Part shown: positions 13,780-20,849 of the stretch, piece after piece
How the letters are laid out: the number at the start of each line of letters is the position of its first letter
Numbering within the stretch: position 1 is the stretch's first letter
Assembly (NCBI GenBank): GCA_002729495.1
Contig: PBYE01000015.1
Location: 1-55,384, forward strand
Source of the DNA: Chromatiales bacterium
GTDB taxonomy: Bacteria; Pseudomonadota; Gammaproteobacteria; Steroidobacterales; GCA-2729495
Length of the DNA: 55,384 nucleotides
Direction of reading: 5' to 3'
Notes under the pieces: model-generated
Database searches by the model: none
Told to the model about the DNA's origin: nothing
What the model saw: the letters and a program-made list of their open reading frames with translations, nothing else
Made by a program: the position numbers and the translations under genes

Positions 13780-14385
13780 TTAGTTATCGGCGTTATCGCG
13801 GCTAAAGCTGACTTCAGGAACTTTGCGCTTGGTCTCGGTTTCGATTTCCAGGAATTCCGCTGCCGCGAAACTGAACCAGCCTGCCACCAGGTTGCCGGGG
13901 AACACCTCGCGGGCATTGTTGTAGCTCAGTACGGCATCGTTAAAAGCCTGCCGCGAGAAAGCGACTTTGTTTTCGGTACTCGTCAGTTCTTCCTGGAAGC
14001 TCAGCATGTTTTCGCTGGCTTTCAAATCAGGGTAAGACTCGACGAGAGCAAACAGCTTGCCGAGGCTACCGGTCAGCGTGGTCTCCGCGGCCGCGAGCGC
14101 CTTGATGGCTTCCGGGTTGGCCGGGTCCGCGGCCGCATTTTTCAGACCGGCGACAGCCGAGTTGCGTGCCTGGATGACGGCTTCGAGTGTTTCCCGTTCG
14201 TGCTGCATGTAGCCCTTGACCGACTCGATCAGGTTCGGGATCAGGTCATAGCGGCGGGTGAGCTGTACATCGATTTGTGAGAACGCGTTCTTTACCCGGT
14301 TACGCCTGTTTATCAGGTTGTTGTAGAGACCGACGCCCCAGAACAAGAGCCCGCCGATAATTACCAAAACTATTGTGGTTCCCAT
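13780..14385 (-). CDS. lemA: LemA family protein
   Basis: A 201-aa LemA family protein: an N-terminal membrane anchor (TTIVLVIIGGLLFWGVGLYN) followed by a helical domain with family blocks RVKNAFSQIDVQLTRRYDLIPNLIESVKGY, quoted here only in part as NAFSQIDVQLTRRYDLIPNL, and a later YNNAREVFPGNLVAG. Most of the protein should face away from the cytoplasm. It has a GAGG ribosome-binding site 8 bases before the ATG. It precedes the M48 metalloprotease gene, a common bacterial pairing, and may present substrates to or assemble with that protease (inference). Confidence 0.93.
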   Translation of the reverse strand: MGTTIVLVIIGGLLFWGVGLYNNLINRRNRVKNAFSQIDVQLTRRYDLIPNLIESVKGYMQHERETLEAVIQARNSAVAGLKNAAADPANPEAIKALAAAETTLTGSLGKLFALVESYPDLKASENMLSFQEELTSTENKVAFSRQAFNDAVLSYNNAREVFPGNLVAGWFSFAAAEFLEIETETKRKVPEVSFSRDNADN

Positions 14386-14685
14386 TACTTAGCCTCGCTT
14401 GATTGCGTTCGGAGCAGCATCCGGTTCCGGAATCCCGGCTCAGCTCTGTATACCCGCAAAAGGTCCAGGAAACGCATGCTTATGCAGATCTCCTGTATAC
14501 AGATATTTGGGCACAAAGGCTGATTTCCAAGTCGCTGTTTCGTGTGGCATTTCGTCTCGCCCGAAGCCGATTTTGCGCAAAGCAGCGCGCGGCGGCAATT
14601 ATGTAAAGTAAAGGTATTCTCAATCATACAAACGGTGACCTTTCCCCTGCATGCATACCACGGCTGATGTGGGAAATTAAGCATA
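14386..14685. other. Intergenic region between lemA and the IS3 remnant
   Basis: No convincing gene. It should contain the lemA promoter on the minus strand; I cannot pick a clear -35/-10 pair. One end of the IS3 remnant probably lies near 14660-14680, just beyond the transposase stop, but no matching terminal repeat is visible because the other end is missing. Confidence 0.4.
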
Positions 14686-15345
14686 TCATGCGGCCTGTTT
14701 AGCAAACTGGGTTGGTGATAAATAGCCCAGCGAGCTGTGTGGCCGAACGTCGTTGTAGTGTTTTCTCCAGGCATTGATTTCTTGTCTTGCGTCGTTCAGT
14801 GATTTAAACCAATGCTGATTTAAGCAGTTATCTCGGAACTTGCCATTGAAGCTTTCAACGAACGCATTCTGGGTTGGCTTGCCGGGCTGAATGAAGTGCA
14901 GCTTCGTTCCGGTTTCTTTGCTCCAGAAGAACATGACCTTGGAAGTGAACTCCGTGCCGTTGTCACAGACCAGTATTTTGGGCAACGGCCTAATCCGGGC
15001 CAGTTCATTCAGGAAGCGGGCCACGCGCTGACCGGAGATTGACAAGTCAGCTAACTGGCCGACGGACTCCCGGCTAAAGTCATCAACCACGTTCAGGATG
15101 CGGAATCGTCGACCGCAGGCTAACTGGTCGGAAACAAAGTCCAGTGACCAGCGTTGATTGGCTTGTGTCGGCACCGCCATCGGCATACGCGGGCGTACCA
15201 GCTTCTTACGCCGCTTGGTGCGCACCTGCAGCCCCAGCTCTGCGTAGATCCGGTAGGTTCGTTTACGGTTAACGACCAACCCCTCGCGCTTTAGCAGGGC
15301 ATGCAACATCAGGTAGTCGTAACGCGGGTAGCGCTCGGCTAAAGC
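14686..15345 (-). pseudogene. IS3 family transposase OrfB, N-terminally truncated
   Basis: The homologous part starts at about ALAERYPRYDYLM and runs some 215 residues to the natural stop. All three acidic residues of the DDE core are present: the first in WSLDFVSD, the second in ILVCDNGTEFTSK, the Glu in QNAFVESFNGKFRDNCL. The C-terminal signature HYNDVRPHSSLGYLSP is intact. The missing part is the HTH-containing OrfA, the frameshift region and the start of OrfB, so it should be inactive. A few extra codons upstream can be read into the radical SAM gene antisense, but they are not transposase sequence. Confidence 0.9.
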
Positions 15346-15347
15346 GC
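14686..15347 (-). mobile_element. IS3-family insertion sequence remnant
   Basis: About 660 bases of an IS3-family element. It keeps the C-terminal two-thirds of the OrfB transposase and has lost OrfA, the start of OrfB and one terminal repeat. The broken side abuts the 3' end of the radical SAM gene, so a deletion has removed the IS end together with whatever lay between it and that gene. No target-site duplication can be recognised. Confidence 0.85.
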
Positions 15348-16285
15348 TATTCCTCGCTTTGGCGCTCGCTGCACGACGAGCCGAAGGCAAAACAGCTGTA
15401 GCAGCGGTGGTGGCTCAGCATGACGCGTTTGCCCAGCGCCTGGTCCAGGGTGCCCCCCTGGTCGTAGCGGGGGTCGTCGTCGACCAGCGTGCAGGCGTAG
15501 ATACGCATACGGCCATCTCTCTTGATCACCATCTTGCTGAAGGCGCACATGAATTTTCGGCGGCCGGTCTCGTCCTGGTGGCGCGTCATGCAGTCTTCGG
15601 TCACATCTGGTACTTCGGGGTGTGCGCCCGGAGTCGCGAAATCCGGGAAGGCCACGATGCGTATCTCGCCCGTGTACCCCACCTCGTTTACAAGTCTCCG
15701 GAATGCATTATCAACTGCAGCCGCATCCTCGTCCGGTTCTGCCTGGCGTGCCAGCGAGACGCCAAAGCCGAGTTGTTGCAGTTCGCGAATTGCCCGCAAC
15801 GATTGTCTGAAAGTCCCGGCACCCCGGCCCGCATCGTGACGATCTTCGTTAGGCCAGTCGATGCTGATGCGAAACGATATCGGGTGGTCGCTGTTCCCGA
15901 GCGTTTCGATCTGGTGCAGTCGTTTGAGCAGCAGATCGGTGCCGTTAGTCAGAACGAGACAGGGTCGAAGTTTCGATGCATAGCGCAGTATATTGACAAA
16001 ATCTTTGATGATGAACGGTTCGCCGCCCGTGAACGAGAACTGTTCCGCACCCAGCCTTACAGCTTCGTCCATTATTGGTTTTGCATCTTTTAAAGTGATG
16101 CGGCCCAGCCGGCTGTCACCGGGTTTGGAACCTTCGAGACAGAAAGGGCATTCGAGGTTGCAGGCGGTACCGGTGTGAAACCAGAGTTCGGTGAGCCCGT
16201 GCGGATCGATATAGCCGCGTGGCTCACCGTCCGGCGTGAACAACCAGTCCTTTTCGACACTTGCTCTCCGTACCTCGCTATCCAT
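15347..16285 (-). CDS. Radical SAM enzyme in the arsenic cluster, possibly clipped at its C-terminus
   Basis: A 312-aa radical SAM protein. The 4Fe-4S/SAM cysteines are CNLECPFC (42, 46, 49), followed by the FTGGEPF motif that binds the SAM amino group. The C-terminus carries a second cysteine set (CAFSKM, YACTLV, CYSCFAFGSSC) like a SPASM/twitch auxiliary cluster. The start at 16283-16285 sits 4 bases beyond the stop of the upstream glycosyltransferase gene, so they are cotranscribed. The substrate is not known; its position after ArsM-type genes suggests arsenosugar work, but it lacks the look of canonical ArsS. The last codons (ERQSEE) run into the IS3 remnant, so a short tail may have been lost or replaced, although every cysteine of the second set remains. 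Confidence 0.8.
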   Translation of the reverse strand: MDSEVRRASVEKDWLFTPDGEPRGYIDPHGLTELWFHTGTACNLECPFCLEGSKPGDSRLGRITLKDAKPIMDEAVRLGAEQFSFTGGEPFIIKDFVNILRYASKLRPCLVLTNGTDLLLKRLHQIETLGNSDHPISFRISIDWPNEDRHDAGRGAGTFRQSLRAIRELQQLGFGVSLARQAEPDEDAAAVDNAFRRLVNEVGYTGEIRIVAFPDFATPGAHPEVPDVTEDCMTRHQDETGRRKFMCAFSKMVIKRDGRMRIYACTLVDDDPRYDQGGTLDQALGKRVMLSHHRCYSCFAFGSSCSERQSEE

Positions 16286-16289
16286 CGGT

Positions 16290-17666
16290 TTATCCGCCCC
16301 CCGTATCACGCGTGGCATCGTACCGGCGCACCAACCGCTCGGGTGCGACGCCCAGCATGAAAGCAATTGCCAGCCAGCGGTTGTGAATGCTGCGGCGTAA
16401 CCAGCCGTCGCGTTCCCAGCGCCGCGGCGACACTCCTATGCCCGCGTTTACGGACGCAAAGCGCACCTGCCGGCGCAGGTTATGAACCAGGCTGACTTCC
16501 TCGAACAGGGGCGTGGCTGCGAACCCACCGGCCTTTATATAAGCAGAGCGTTCGCAGAACAGCCCCTGGTCGCCGTAAGGGATGCCTGCGCGCGCGCGAA
16601 AGTTAATCGCACATTCCAGCAGTTGTTTGTACCAGCGGCGCGTGCCCTGAAAACGAAACTGAAAATAACCGCCCCCGTATCCGGATGCTATGTGTTGCCG
16701 TATCAGTTCCGGAGCTTCAAGTGGCGGCGCACTGTCAGCGTGCAGAAACCAGATAACTTCGCCGCCCGCGCGGGCGGCGCCAAGCCGGAGTTGCTCGCCC
16801 CTGCAGGGACTGGTTGCCAGGTACCTGCAATCATGTAGCACGCAGAGCTCTTTGCACTCGTCACTGTGCTCGCCGTCTACAACGATTACTTCGTTGACCG
16901 ACGCCGCCATGGCGTCGATGGTCTTTAACAATGCCTCAAGTGCCGACAGGTCCCGGTAAACAGGTATAACTATGCTGATAGCATCCTGCGGGTTGTCCGG
17001 CACGCCGGCATTGACTATCCACTCCACGAGGCTGACTCGAGCCGGCCTGGCGTCATTGCACAGCAGTTGCGGTGCATCGGCCAGGTCTTCGCGGGTGTCT
17101 ATGTCGAAACTTTCCTTAAGGACAGAAATCGTGAAGCCCTTTTCCTCGCAGCGAAGTGCCAGGGCACGGCCAAGTTCAGCAGTCTCCCAGGGCAGGTCCG
17201 CGAGTTCCGGCCATGGTCTCGTTGCGCCCATCAGGGTTACGCCGCCGTCACGCGCCGGAATAAAAACGCTGTCCCTGTCCAACAGCGCGCCGGCGGCTTC
17301 GTGCAAGTGTGCAGATGTCAGTGCGGGGGAGTCACTCCCTATATAAAGGAGTCGCCTGCCGCCGGCTTCGCGGAGCTGGCTGTCAACCGCAGATAATCGC
17401 GTGCCCAGGTTGCCGTCAGATTGTGGAATAACGCGGACAGAGGGGAGCAGGTTTCGGGCCCACTCACAGTCCTCGATTGAGGCCGGGGCAATGACCACGG
17501 GCCCGGGCCATGCGCGTGCATCCTCCAGTGTAGTCGCCAGCAGCAGTTCCGAGAGGCCCAGGGCAGCCTGCGGGCCAAGCATGGCAGCGATCCGCTGCTT
17601 GCCGATTCCGAGTGTCGGTCGGCGGCAAAAAATCACGAGGATTGAACTGTCCGGTGCAAATATCAT
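16290..17666 (-). CDS. Fused arsenosugar-type glycosyltransferase (DUF2064-like plus GT2 domain)
   Basis: A 458-aa protein joining two domains that are often separate genes. Residues about 8-205 match the DUF2064/TIGR04282-like nucleotidyl/glycosyltransferase fold (ILVIFCRRPTLGIGK, then YIGSDSPALT and the DIDTREDL block). Residues about 230-455 are a family-2 glycosyltransferase of the TIGR04283 type (AISIVIPVYRD, EVIVVDGEHSD, VIWFLHADSAPP, GIPYGDQGLF). Both families are linked to arsenosugar biosynthesis, where a sugar is attached to a methylated arsenic precursor. The gene is divergent from arsM with 55 bases between, a shared promoter region. I chose the ATG at 17664-17666; a TTG lies one codon earlier. 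Confidence 0.82.
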   Translation of the reverse strand: MIFAPDSSILVIFCRRPTLGIGKQRIAAMLGPQAALGLSELLLATTLEDARAWPGPVVIAPASIEDCEWARNLLPSVRVIPQSDGNLGTRLSAVDSQLREAGGRRLLYIGSDSPALTSAHLHEAAGALLDRDSVFIPARDGGVTLMGATRPWPELADLPWETAELGRALALRCEEKGFTISVLKESFDIDTREDLADAPQLLCNDARPARVSLVEWIVNAGVPDNPQDAISIVIPVYRDLSALEALLKTIDAMAASVNEVIVVDGEHSDECKELCVLHDCRYLATSPCRGEQLRLGAARAGGEVIWFLHADSAPPLEAPELIRQHIASGYGGGYFQFRFQGTRRWYKQLLECAINFRARAGIPYGDQGLFCERSAYIKAGGFAATPLFEEVSLVHNLRRQVRFASVNAGIGVSPRRWERDGWLRRSIHNRWLAIAFMLGVAPERLVRRYDATRDTGGG

Positions 17667-17721
17667 CAAATCATCATGTCATTGCTGGGGGCATTTCCGC
17701 GGACCCGTAGGGAACTATAGC

Positions 17722-18780
17722 TTGGATACCAACACACATACCGAAGTTCAACGTTACTACGGCAAAGAGCTGGAATCTTCAGCCGACCTGAAAACCACGG
17801 CTTGCTGCACGGCAGACGAAGTACCGGGTTACGCGAAAGCGTTGCTTGCGAATATCCACGACGAAGTGTTGCAGCGCTACTACGGATGCGGTCTTGTACT
17901 CCCGGAAGCGCTGAATGGCCTCCGTGTGCTGGACCTCGGTTGCGGAGCGGGGAGGGACGTCTACCTGTTATCCGCCTTGGTGGGGGCGGAAGGCAGCGTG
18001 GTCGGTGTGGATATGACGCCTGAGCAACTCGCAGTCGCACAGCGCCACCAGGAGTTTCATACCAAAGCCTTTGGGTACGATCAGTCCAATGTTGATTTTC
18101 TCGAAGCGAATATTGAAAAGCTCGAGGCCACCGATCTGGAAGACAACTCATTCGACCTGATCGTCTCCAATTGTGTAATCAACCTGGCGGTTGACAAGGG
18201 CGCTGTGTTGCGGAGCGCTTACCGGTTGTTAAAGCCCGGGGGCGAAATGTATTTCTCCGATATTTATGCCGACCGGCGTATCCCGGAACACCTTGTAAGT
18301 GATCCCGTGCTTTACGGTGAATGCCTGGCGGGCGCGTTGTACTGGAATGATTTCGAGCAAATTGCCAAAGAGTCGGGCTTTCACGACCCGAGATTGCTGA
18401 AGCGCGAGCCTGTTGAGGTGACGGATCCGGACCTGCGCCTGAAACTGGGCGCACTGCGTTTCAATTCGGCGACCTTTCGGTTGTTCAGGCTGGCCGGGCT
18501 TGAGGCCGGTCGGGAAAATTACGGGCAGCAGGCTGTCTACCGGGGGACTATTGCCGAGCATCCGGAGCAGTTCCGGCTGGATGAGCAGTATCAGTTCCAA
18601 CGGGGCCAGGCGACGGCGATTTGCGGCAATACCTACCGGCTGCTCAGGCATACTCGGTTCATGGCCTATTTTGACTTGTTAGGCGACGATAGCGTCCATT
18701 TAGGCGAATTTACCGACACGAAGCCAGCAGAGTTAGAACCAGGGCAGGCCGATAAGCCCTTGGCCGGGGGCTGCTGCTGA
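17722..18780 (+). CDS. arsM: Arsenite S-adenosylmethionine methyltransferase
   Basis: Transfers methyl groups from SAM to trivalent arsenic; cytoplasmic. The 352-aa protein has the SAM-binding motif LRVLDLGCGAGRDVYLLS and the cysteines that bind As(III): KTTACCT near the N-terminus (28-29), SNCVINLAVDK and GECLAGALYW. It ends in GGCC, as many ArsM proteins end in a cysteine pair. The frame is open well upstream, but homology begins at about TEVQRYYGKEL, so I place the start at the TTG at 17722, preceded by AGGGA about 10 bases upstream; no ATG lies in frame nearby. It is divergent from the fused glycosyltransferase. No ArsR-like regulator or operator is visible next to it. Confidence 0.9.
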   Translation: MDTNTHTEVQRYYGKELESSADLKTTACCTADEVPGYAKALLANIHDEVLQRYYGCGLVLPEALNGLRVLDLGCGAGRDVYLLSALVGAEGSVVGVDMTPEQLAVAQRHQEFHTKAFGYDQSNVDFLEANIEKLEATDLEDNSFDLIVSNCVINLAVDKGAVLRSAYRLLKPGGEMYFSDIYADRRIPEHLVSDPVLYGECLAGALYWNDFEQIAKESGFHDPRLLKREPVEVTDPDLRLKLGALRFNSATFRLFRLAGLEAGRENYGQQAVYRGTIAEHPEQFRLDEQYQFQRGQATAICGNTYRLLRHTRFMAYFDLLGDDSVHLGEFTDTKPAELEPGQADKPLAGGCC

Positions 18781-18914
18781 TCCGCAGACCACATACCTGG
18801 ATTTTCCTCAAGCCATTGTTAATTAAATAAAAAATAGAGTTTCATCTCCGCTACGGGAGCAAAAATCTGCCGGAATCGGGCAAAAAGTCCCGCCTATAGC
18901 GGGCTTCACTCATA

Positions 18915-18920
18915 TATAAT
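18915..18920 (+). promoter_or_regulatory. Candidate -10 box of the ORF-free transcription unit
   Basis: A perfect TATAAT stands 135 bases after arsM, in an A/T-rich stretch. No good -35 is found at 16-18 bases (the bases there are GCCTAT). A small hairpin CCCGC/GCGGG at 18889-18903 lies just upstream and could end the arsM transcript. Confidence 0.5.
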
Positions 18921-18926
18921 AGCCGC

Positions 18927-19213
18927 AGCCGCTAACCGACTCCGTCATCTACAAGACACAGAATCGGTGGTTGGGGGGCTATTCAAAGCATCCGGGGCCT
19001 TCTTAAAACAAGGGTCCGGCAAGCGCCAGTCAAAGGCAGGTAGTGTCGGGGGTTCGCAAGAATCCAGGTAGATGCCGCGTGTTTATGTCCGGTGCTCTGC
19101 GTGCAGTTCTGTCGCGGTCTCCTGTCGGGGGTTCGATCGCAACGGCCTGAATACAGCGGGGCGCCGGGCACCCTTTAAAAGGGCGGAACCTGGTTTCAGG
19201 TTTCGCCTTTTTT
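18927..19213 (+). ncRNA. Candidate structured small RNA of about 285 nt
   Basis: No reading frame covers this interval, yet it starts just after a TATAAT box and ends in a very strong terminator. Predicted by eye: a stem CCGACTC/GAATCGG (18936-18967 region) with one mismatch, a hairpin at 18992-19019 pairing CCGGGGCCTT with AAGGGTCCGG (nine of ten), and the terminator stem at 19182-19207. The 13-base word TGTCGGGGGTTCG occurs twice (19044-19056 and 19123-19135), so two exposed loops could share a sequence. I compared it from memory with 6S, tmRNA, RNase P, SRP and cobalamin-riboswitch signatures and found no match. It could also simply be the long 3' UTR of arsM. The 5' end is estimated from the -10 box. 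Confidence 0.5.
19182..19213 (+). terminator. Strong Rho-independent terminator
   Basis: An 11-bp stem GGCGGAACCTG/CAGGTTTCGCC (one G-T pair) with loop GTTT is followed by TTTTTT, C, TTTT. On the minus strand the same hairpin is followed by CCCTTTT, so it may also serve the ferredoxin gene that ends at 19219. Confidence 0.92.
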
Positions 19214-19218
19214 CTTTT

Positions 19219-19608
19219 CTATCCTGCGGGTGGTAGTTCGTGGCGAGCGATAACGTATTCTACCACCGGCTCTCCATTTATAAGATGTTCCTGGATGATG
19301 CGCTCCAGTACTTCAGGTGTGCAATTTCGATACCAGGTTCCATCCGGGTAAACGAGGGCGATGGGCCCGTTCACGCAGATCTGCAGGCAGTTGGCTTTCG
19401 TACGATAGATGCCGGCCTTGCCCGTTAGTTTGAGCTGGGTCAGCCGGCGTTTTAGGTAATGCCAGGACTCGAGGCTTGTTTCGCGCTCGCTGCACTTGGG
19501 GTTGGTTTGGTCACAGCATAGGAATATGTGACGCTGGATGGCGCTTACGCCGAGCCGCGCAAGAATTTCCTGTACTTTGTTATCGTCTGCTGTATCTGCG
19601 CTGTTCAT
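19219..19608 (-). CDS. Thioredoxin-like [2Fe-2S] ferredoxin
   Basis: A 129-aa soluble electron carrier of the thioredoxin-fold [2Fe-2S] ferredoxin family. Cluster ligands are visible: [15 protein letters not shown] at the N-terminal side and [21 protein letters not shown] further on, the usual C-x(8-12)-C ... C-x3-C arrangement. It is transcribed away from the RCCR-like gene with about 95 bases between the two starts. As the homologous plant enzyme needs reduced ferredoxin, this carrier could be its partner, but that rests on position alone. The start has no strong ribosome-binding site. The gene ends at the shared terminator. Confidence 0.88.
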   Translation of the reverse strand: MNSADTADDNKVQEILARLGVSAIQRHIFLCCDQTNPKCSERETSLESWHYLKRRLTQLKLTGKAGIYRTKANCLQICVNGPIALVYPDGTWYRNCTPEVLERIIQEHLINGEPVVEYVIARHELPPAG

Positions 19609-19703
19609 GTTACGCGGCCCTGGGCACTGATAATCATACCCTTCGTGACGGATAAGGCAGAAATCGCATGCTATCCTCGATCAGTCCCGTCGGAGTTTGG
19701 CAA

Positions 19704-20516
19704 ATGACTGAACGTACAGAAACGAAAACTATCATGGAATTCCTCGCGGAGAATCCCAATGTGGATGTTTCCCGGGCATGGGAGCGCTGCTGGGGAATTC
19801 ACAGCAAGATCATTGAAAGGGTTCGGGATCATTTTCCGGTGGAGCAACACCATTCCACTGTAGGCGAGGATTATTTCACGTCCCCTGACGAACAAATGGA
19901 AGGTTCGTTTGCGGCATATTCCAGCAGCGAGGTGGACTGGCTGGTGCATTCCTGGATTGGTAACCGCCAGGCAAGTATCCTGGACATGAATGCCACTGTC
20001 TTTCTCGGGCAACAGACCAGGGTTCCTCACCTGGTCATTATTTTCGGCACCATTCCCAAGCTTTACTTCTACGCCGAATACAGTCCCCGCGTTGATTTGC
20101 GTACCAACCTTGATTACATCAAGCGGTACTACGAACCCTCAAACGAGGATTTCCTGAAATTCCGCAGCGATCCGGACTGGACCCGCTTTGTCAGTCATGG
20201 AACGTATCTGCGTGCGCTGATGTCTCCGGTTGCAACCAGTTCGACGGCAGAATTGAATGATACGAATATCAATACCTGTGAAAAATTCCTGGGAACCTTC
20301 GTAGACCGGTGGTTCTGTTGGCTGGATGATGCTGACGAGGTGCCCGAGGAAGAGCGTGCTGCGCAACAGAAGTTCGATTTTACGACCCGCGAGCTGGGCT
20401 ATCGCACGGACCCGATGAATGTATTAACACAGAAGATTTTTGGCGATGAAGAATTTAATCGCCGATTGGATATGCGTTGCGGGATGACGCAAATGGCAGA
20501 AGCCAGAAAGTTTTAG
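19704..20516 (+). CDS. Red chlorophyll catabolite reductase-like (ferredoxin-dependent bilin reductase superfamily)
   Basis: A 270-aa protein whose middle aligns by eye with plant red chlorophyll catabolite reductase. The shared landmarks, in order, are VDWLVHSWIG (plant: IDF..GSWIH), VPHLVIIFG, the YSPRVDLRTNLDYIKRYYE block (plant: LPHRKDLVLNPDYLKEYYQ) and FVSHGTYLRALMSPVA (plant: YVSPSLFVRSAFSPTA). The plant enzyme reduces an open-chain tetrapyrrole with electrons from ferredoxin. I infer a bilin- or tetrapyrrole-type substrate here, not chlorophyll synthesis, since no photosynthesis gene is in the window. I chose the ATG at 19704, which has GGAG upstream; an earlier in-frame ATG exists at 19668. 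A [2Fe-2S] ferredoxin gene is divergent next door. Confidence 0.7.
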   Translation: MTERTETKTIMEFLAENPNVDVSRAWERCWGIHSKIIERVRDHFPVEQHHSTVGEDYFTSPDEQMEGSFAAYSSSEVDWLVHSWIGNRQASILDMNATVFLGQQTRVPHLVIIFGTIPKLYFYAEYSPRVDLRTNLDYIKRYYEPSNEDFLKFRSDPDWTRFVSHGTYLRALMSPVATSSTAELNDTNINTCEKFLGTFVDRWFCWLDDADEVPEEERAAQQKFDFTTRELGYRTDPMNVLTQKIFGDEEFNRRLDMRCGMTQMAEARKF

Positions 20517-20532
20517 GGCTAAGCAACACCTA

Positions 20533-20643
20533 TCAGGCACCAAGCATTGCGGGGATCGCGAGAAGCGGAATGAGGACGGCGAATATCACCAGCAACACTT
20601 CGTCACGTCGATCCAGCCATTTGGGCCTCGATTTGTCTTTCAT
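20533..20643 (-). CDS. 36-aa single-span membrane peptide
   Basis: A short ORF with a very good ribosome-binding site (GGAGAAAGAAATG). It begins MKDKSRPKWLDRRDEV, a positive N-terminus, then runs into a hydrophobic stretch LLVIFAVLIPLLAIPAMLGA to the stop. This is the typical layout of a small inner-membrane peptide. It is divergent from the response regulator gene, with the phased GTAAC repeats between them, so it may belong to the same regulon and could modulate the kinase (inference). No homologue is recognised. Confidence 0.65.
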   Translation of the reverse strand: MKDKSRPKWLDRRDEVLLVIFAVLIPLLAIPAMLGA

Positions 20644-20716
20644 TTCTTTCTCCTACTCTTTGCTTTTTCTACGCTGCTATCCTATGGGCTGCAGCTCAAG
20701 CCTTCCTTTCACCGCA

Positions 20717-20741
20717 GTAACAGGCTGTAACGTTTTGTAAC
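20717..20741. promoter_or_regulatory. Three phased GTAAC repeats, candidate response-regulator operator
   Basis: GTAAC occurs three times at exact 10-base steps (20717, 20727, 20737), each separated by five bases. The format matches OmpR-family sites such as the CpxR box GTAAA-N5-GTAAA. It lies 109 bases before the response regulator ATG and 74 bases before the divergent small peptide, so autoregulation of one or both is likely. Confidence 0.65.
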
Positions 20742-20849
20742 GCCTTGAGTTTTATGCGCTGAAAGGTCATACAATGCTGCCGAAACGACCGGGCCTGTTC
20801 GTTTGCGGCAGCGCATTAAACCCGTTGTGTGGAACTAAAGCTGTGATCT

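Noticed and set aside
14385-14774. A minus-strand frame joining the IS3 end to the lemA upstream region
   Set aside because: It reads the transposase 3' end in the wrong frame and then non-coding sequence.
18915-19213. Housekeeping RNA such as 6S, tmRNA, RNase P or SRP RNA
   Set aside because: None of their conserved cores was found by eye, so the region is listed only as an unassigned candidate RNA.
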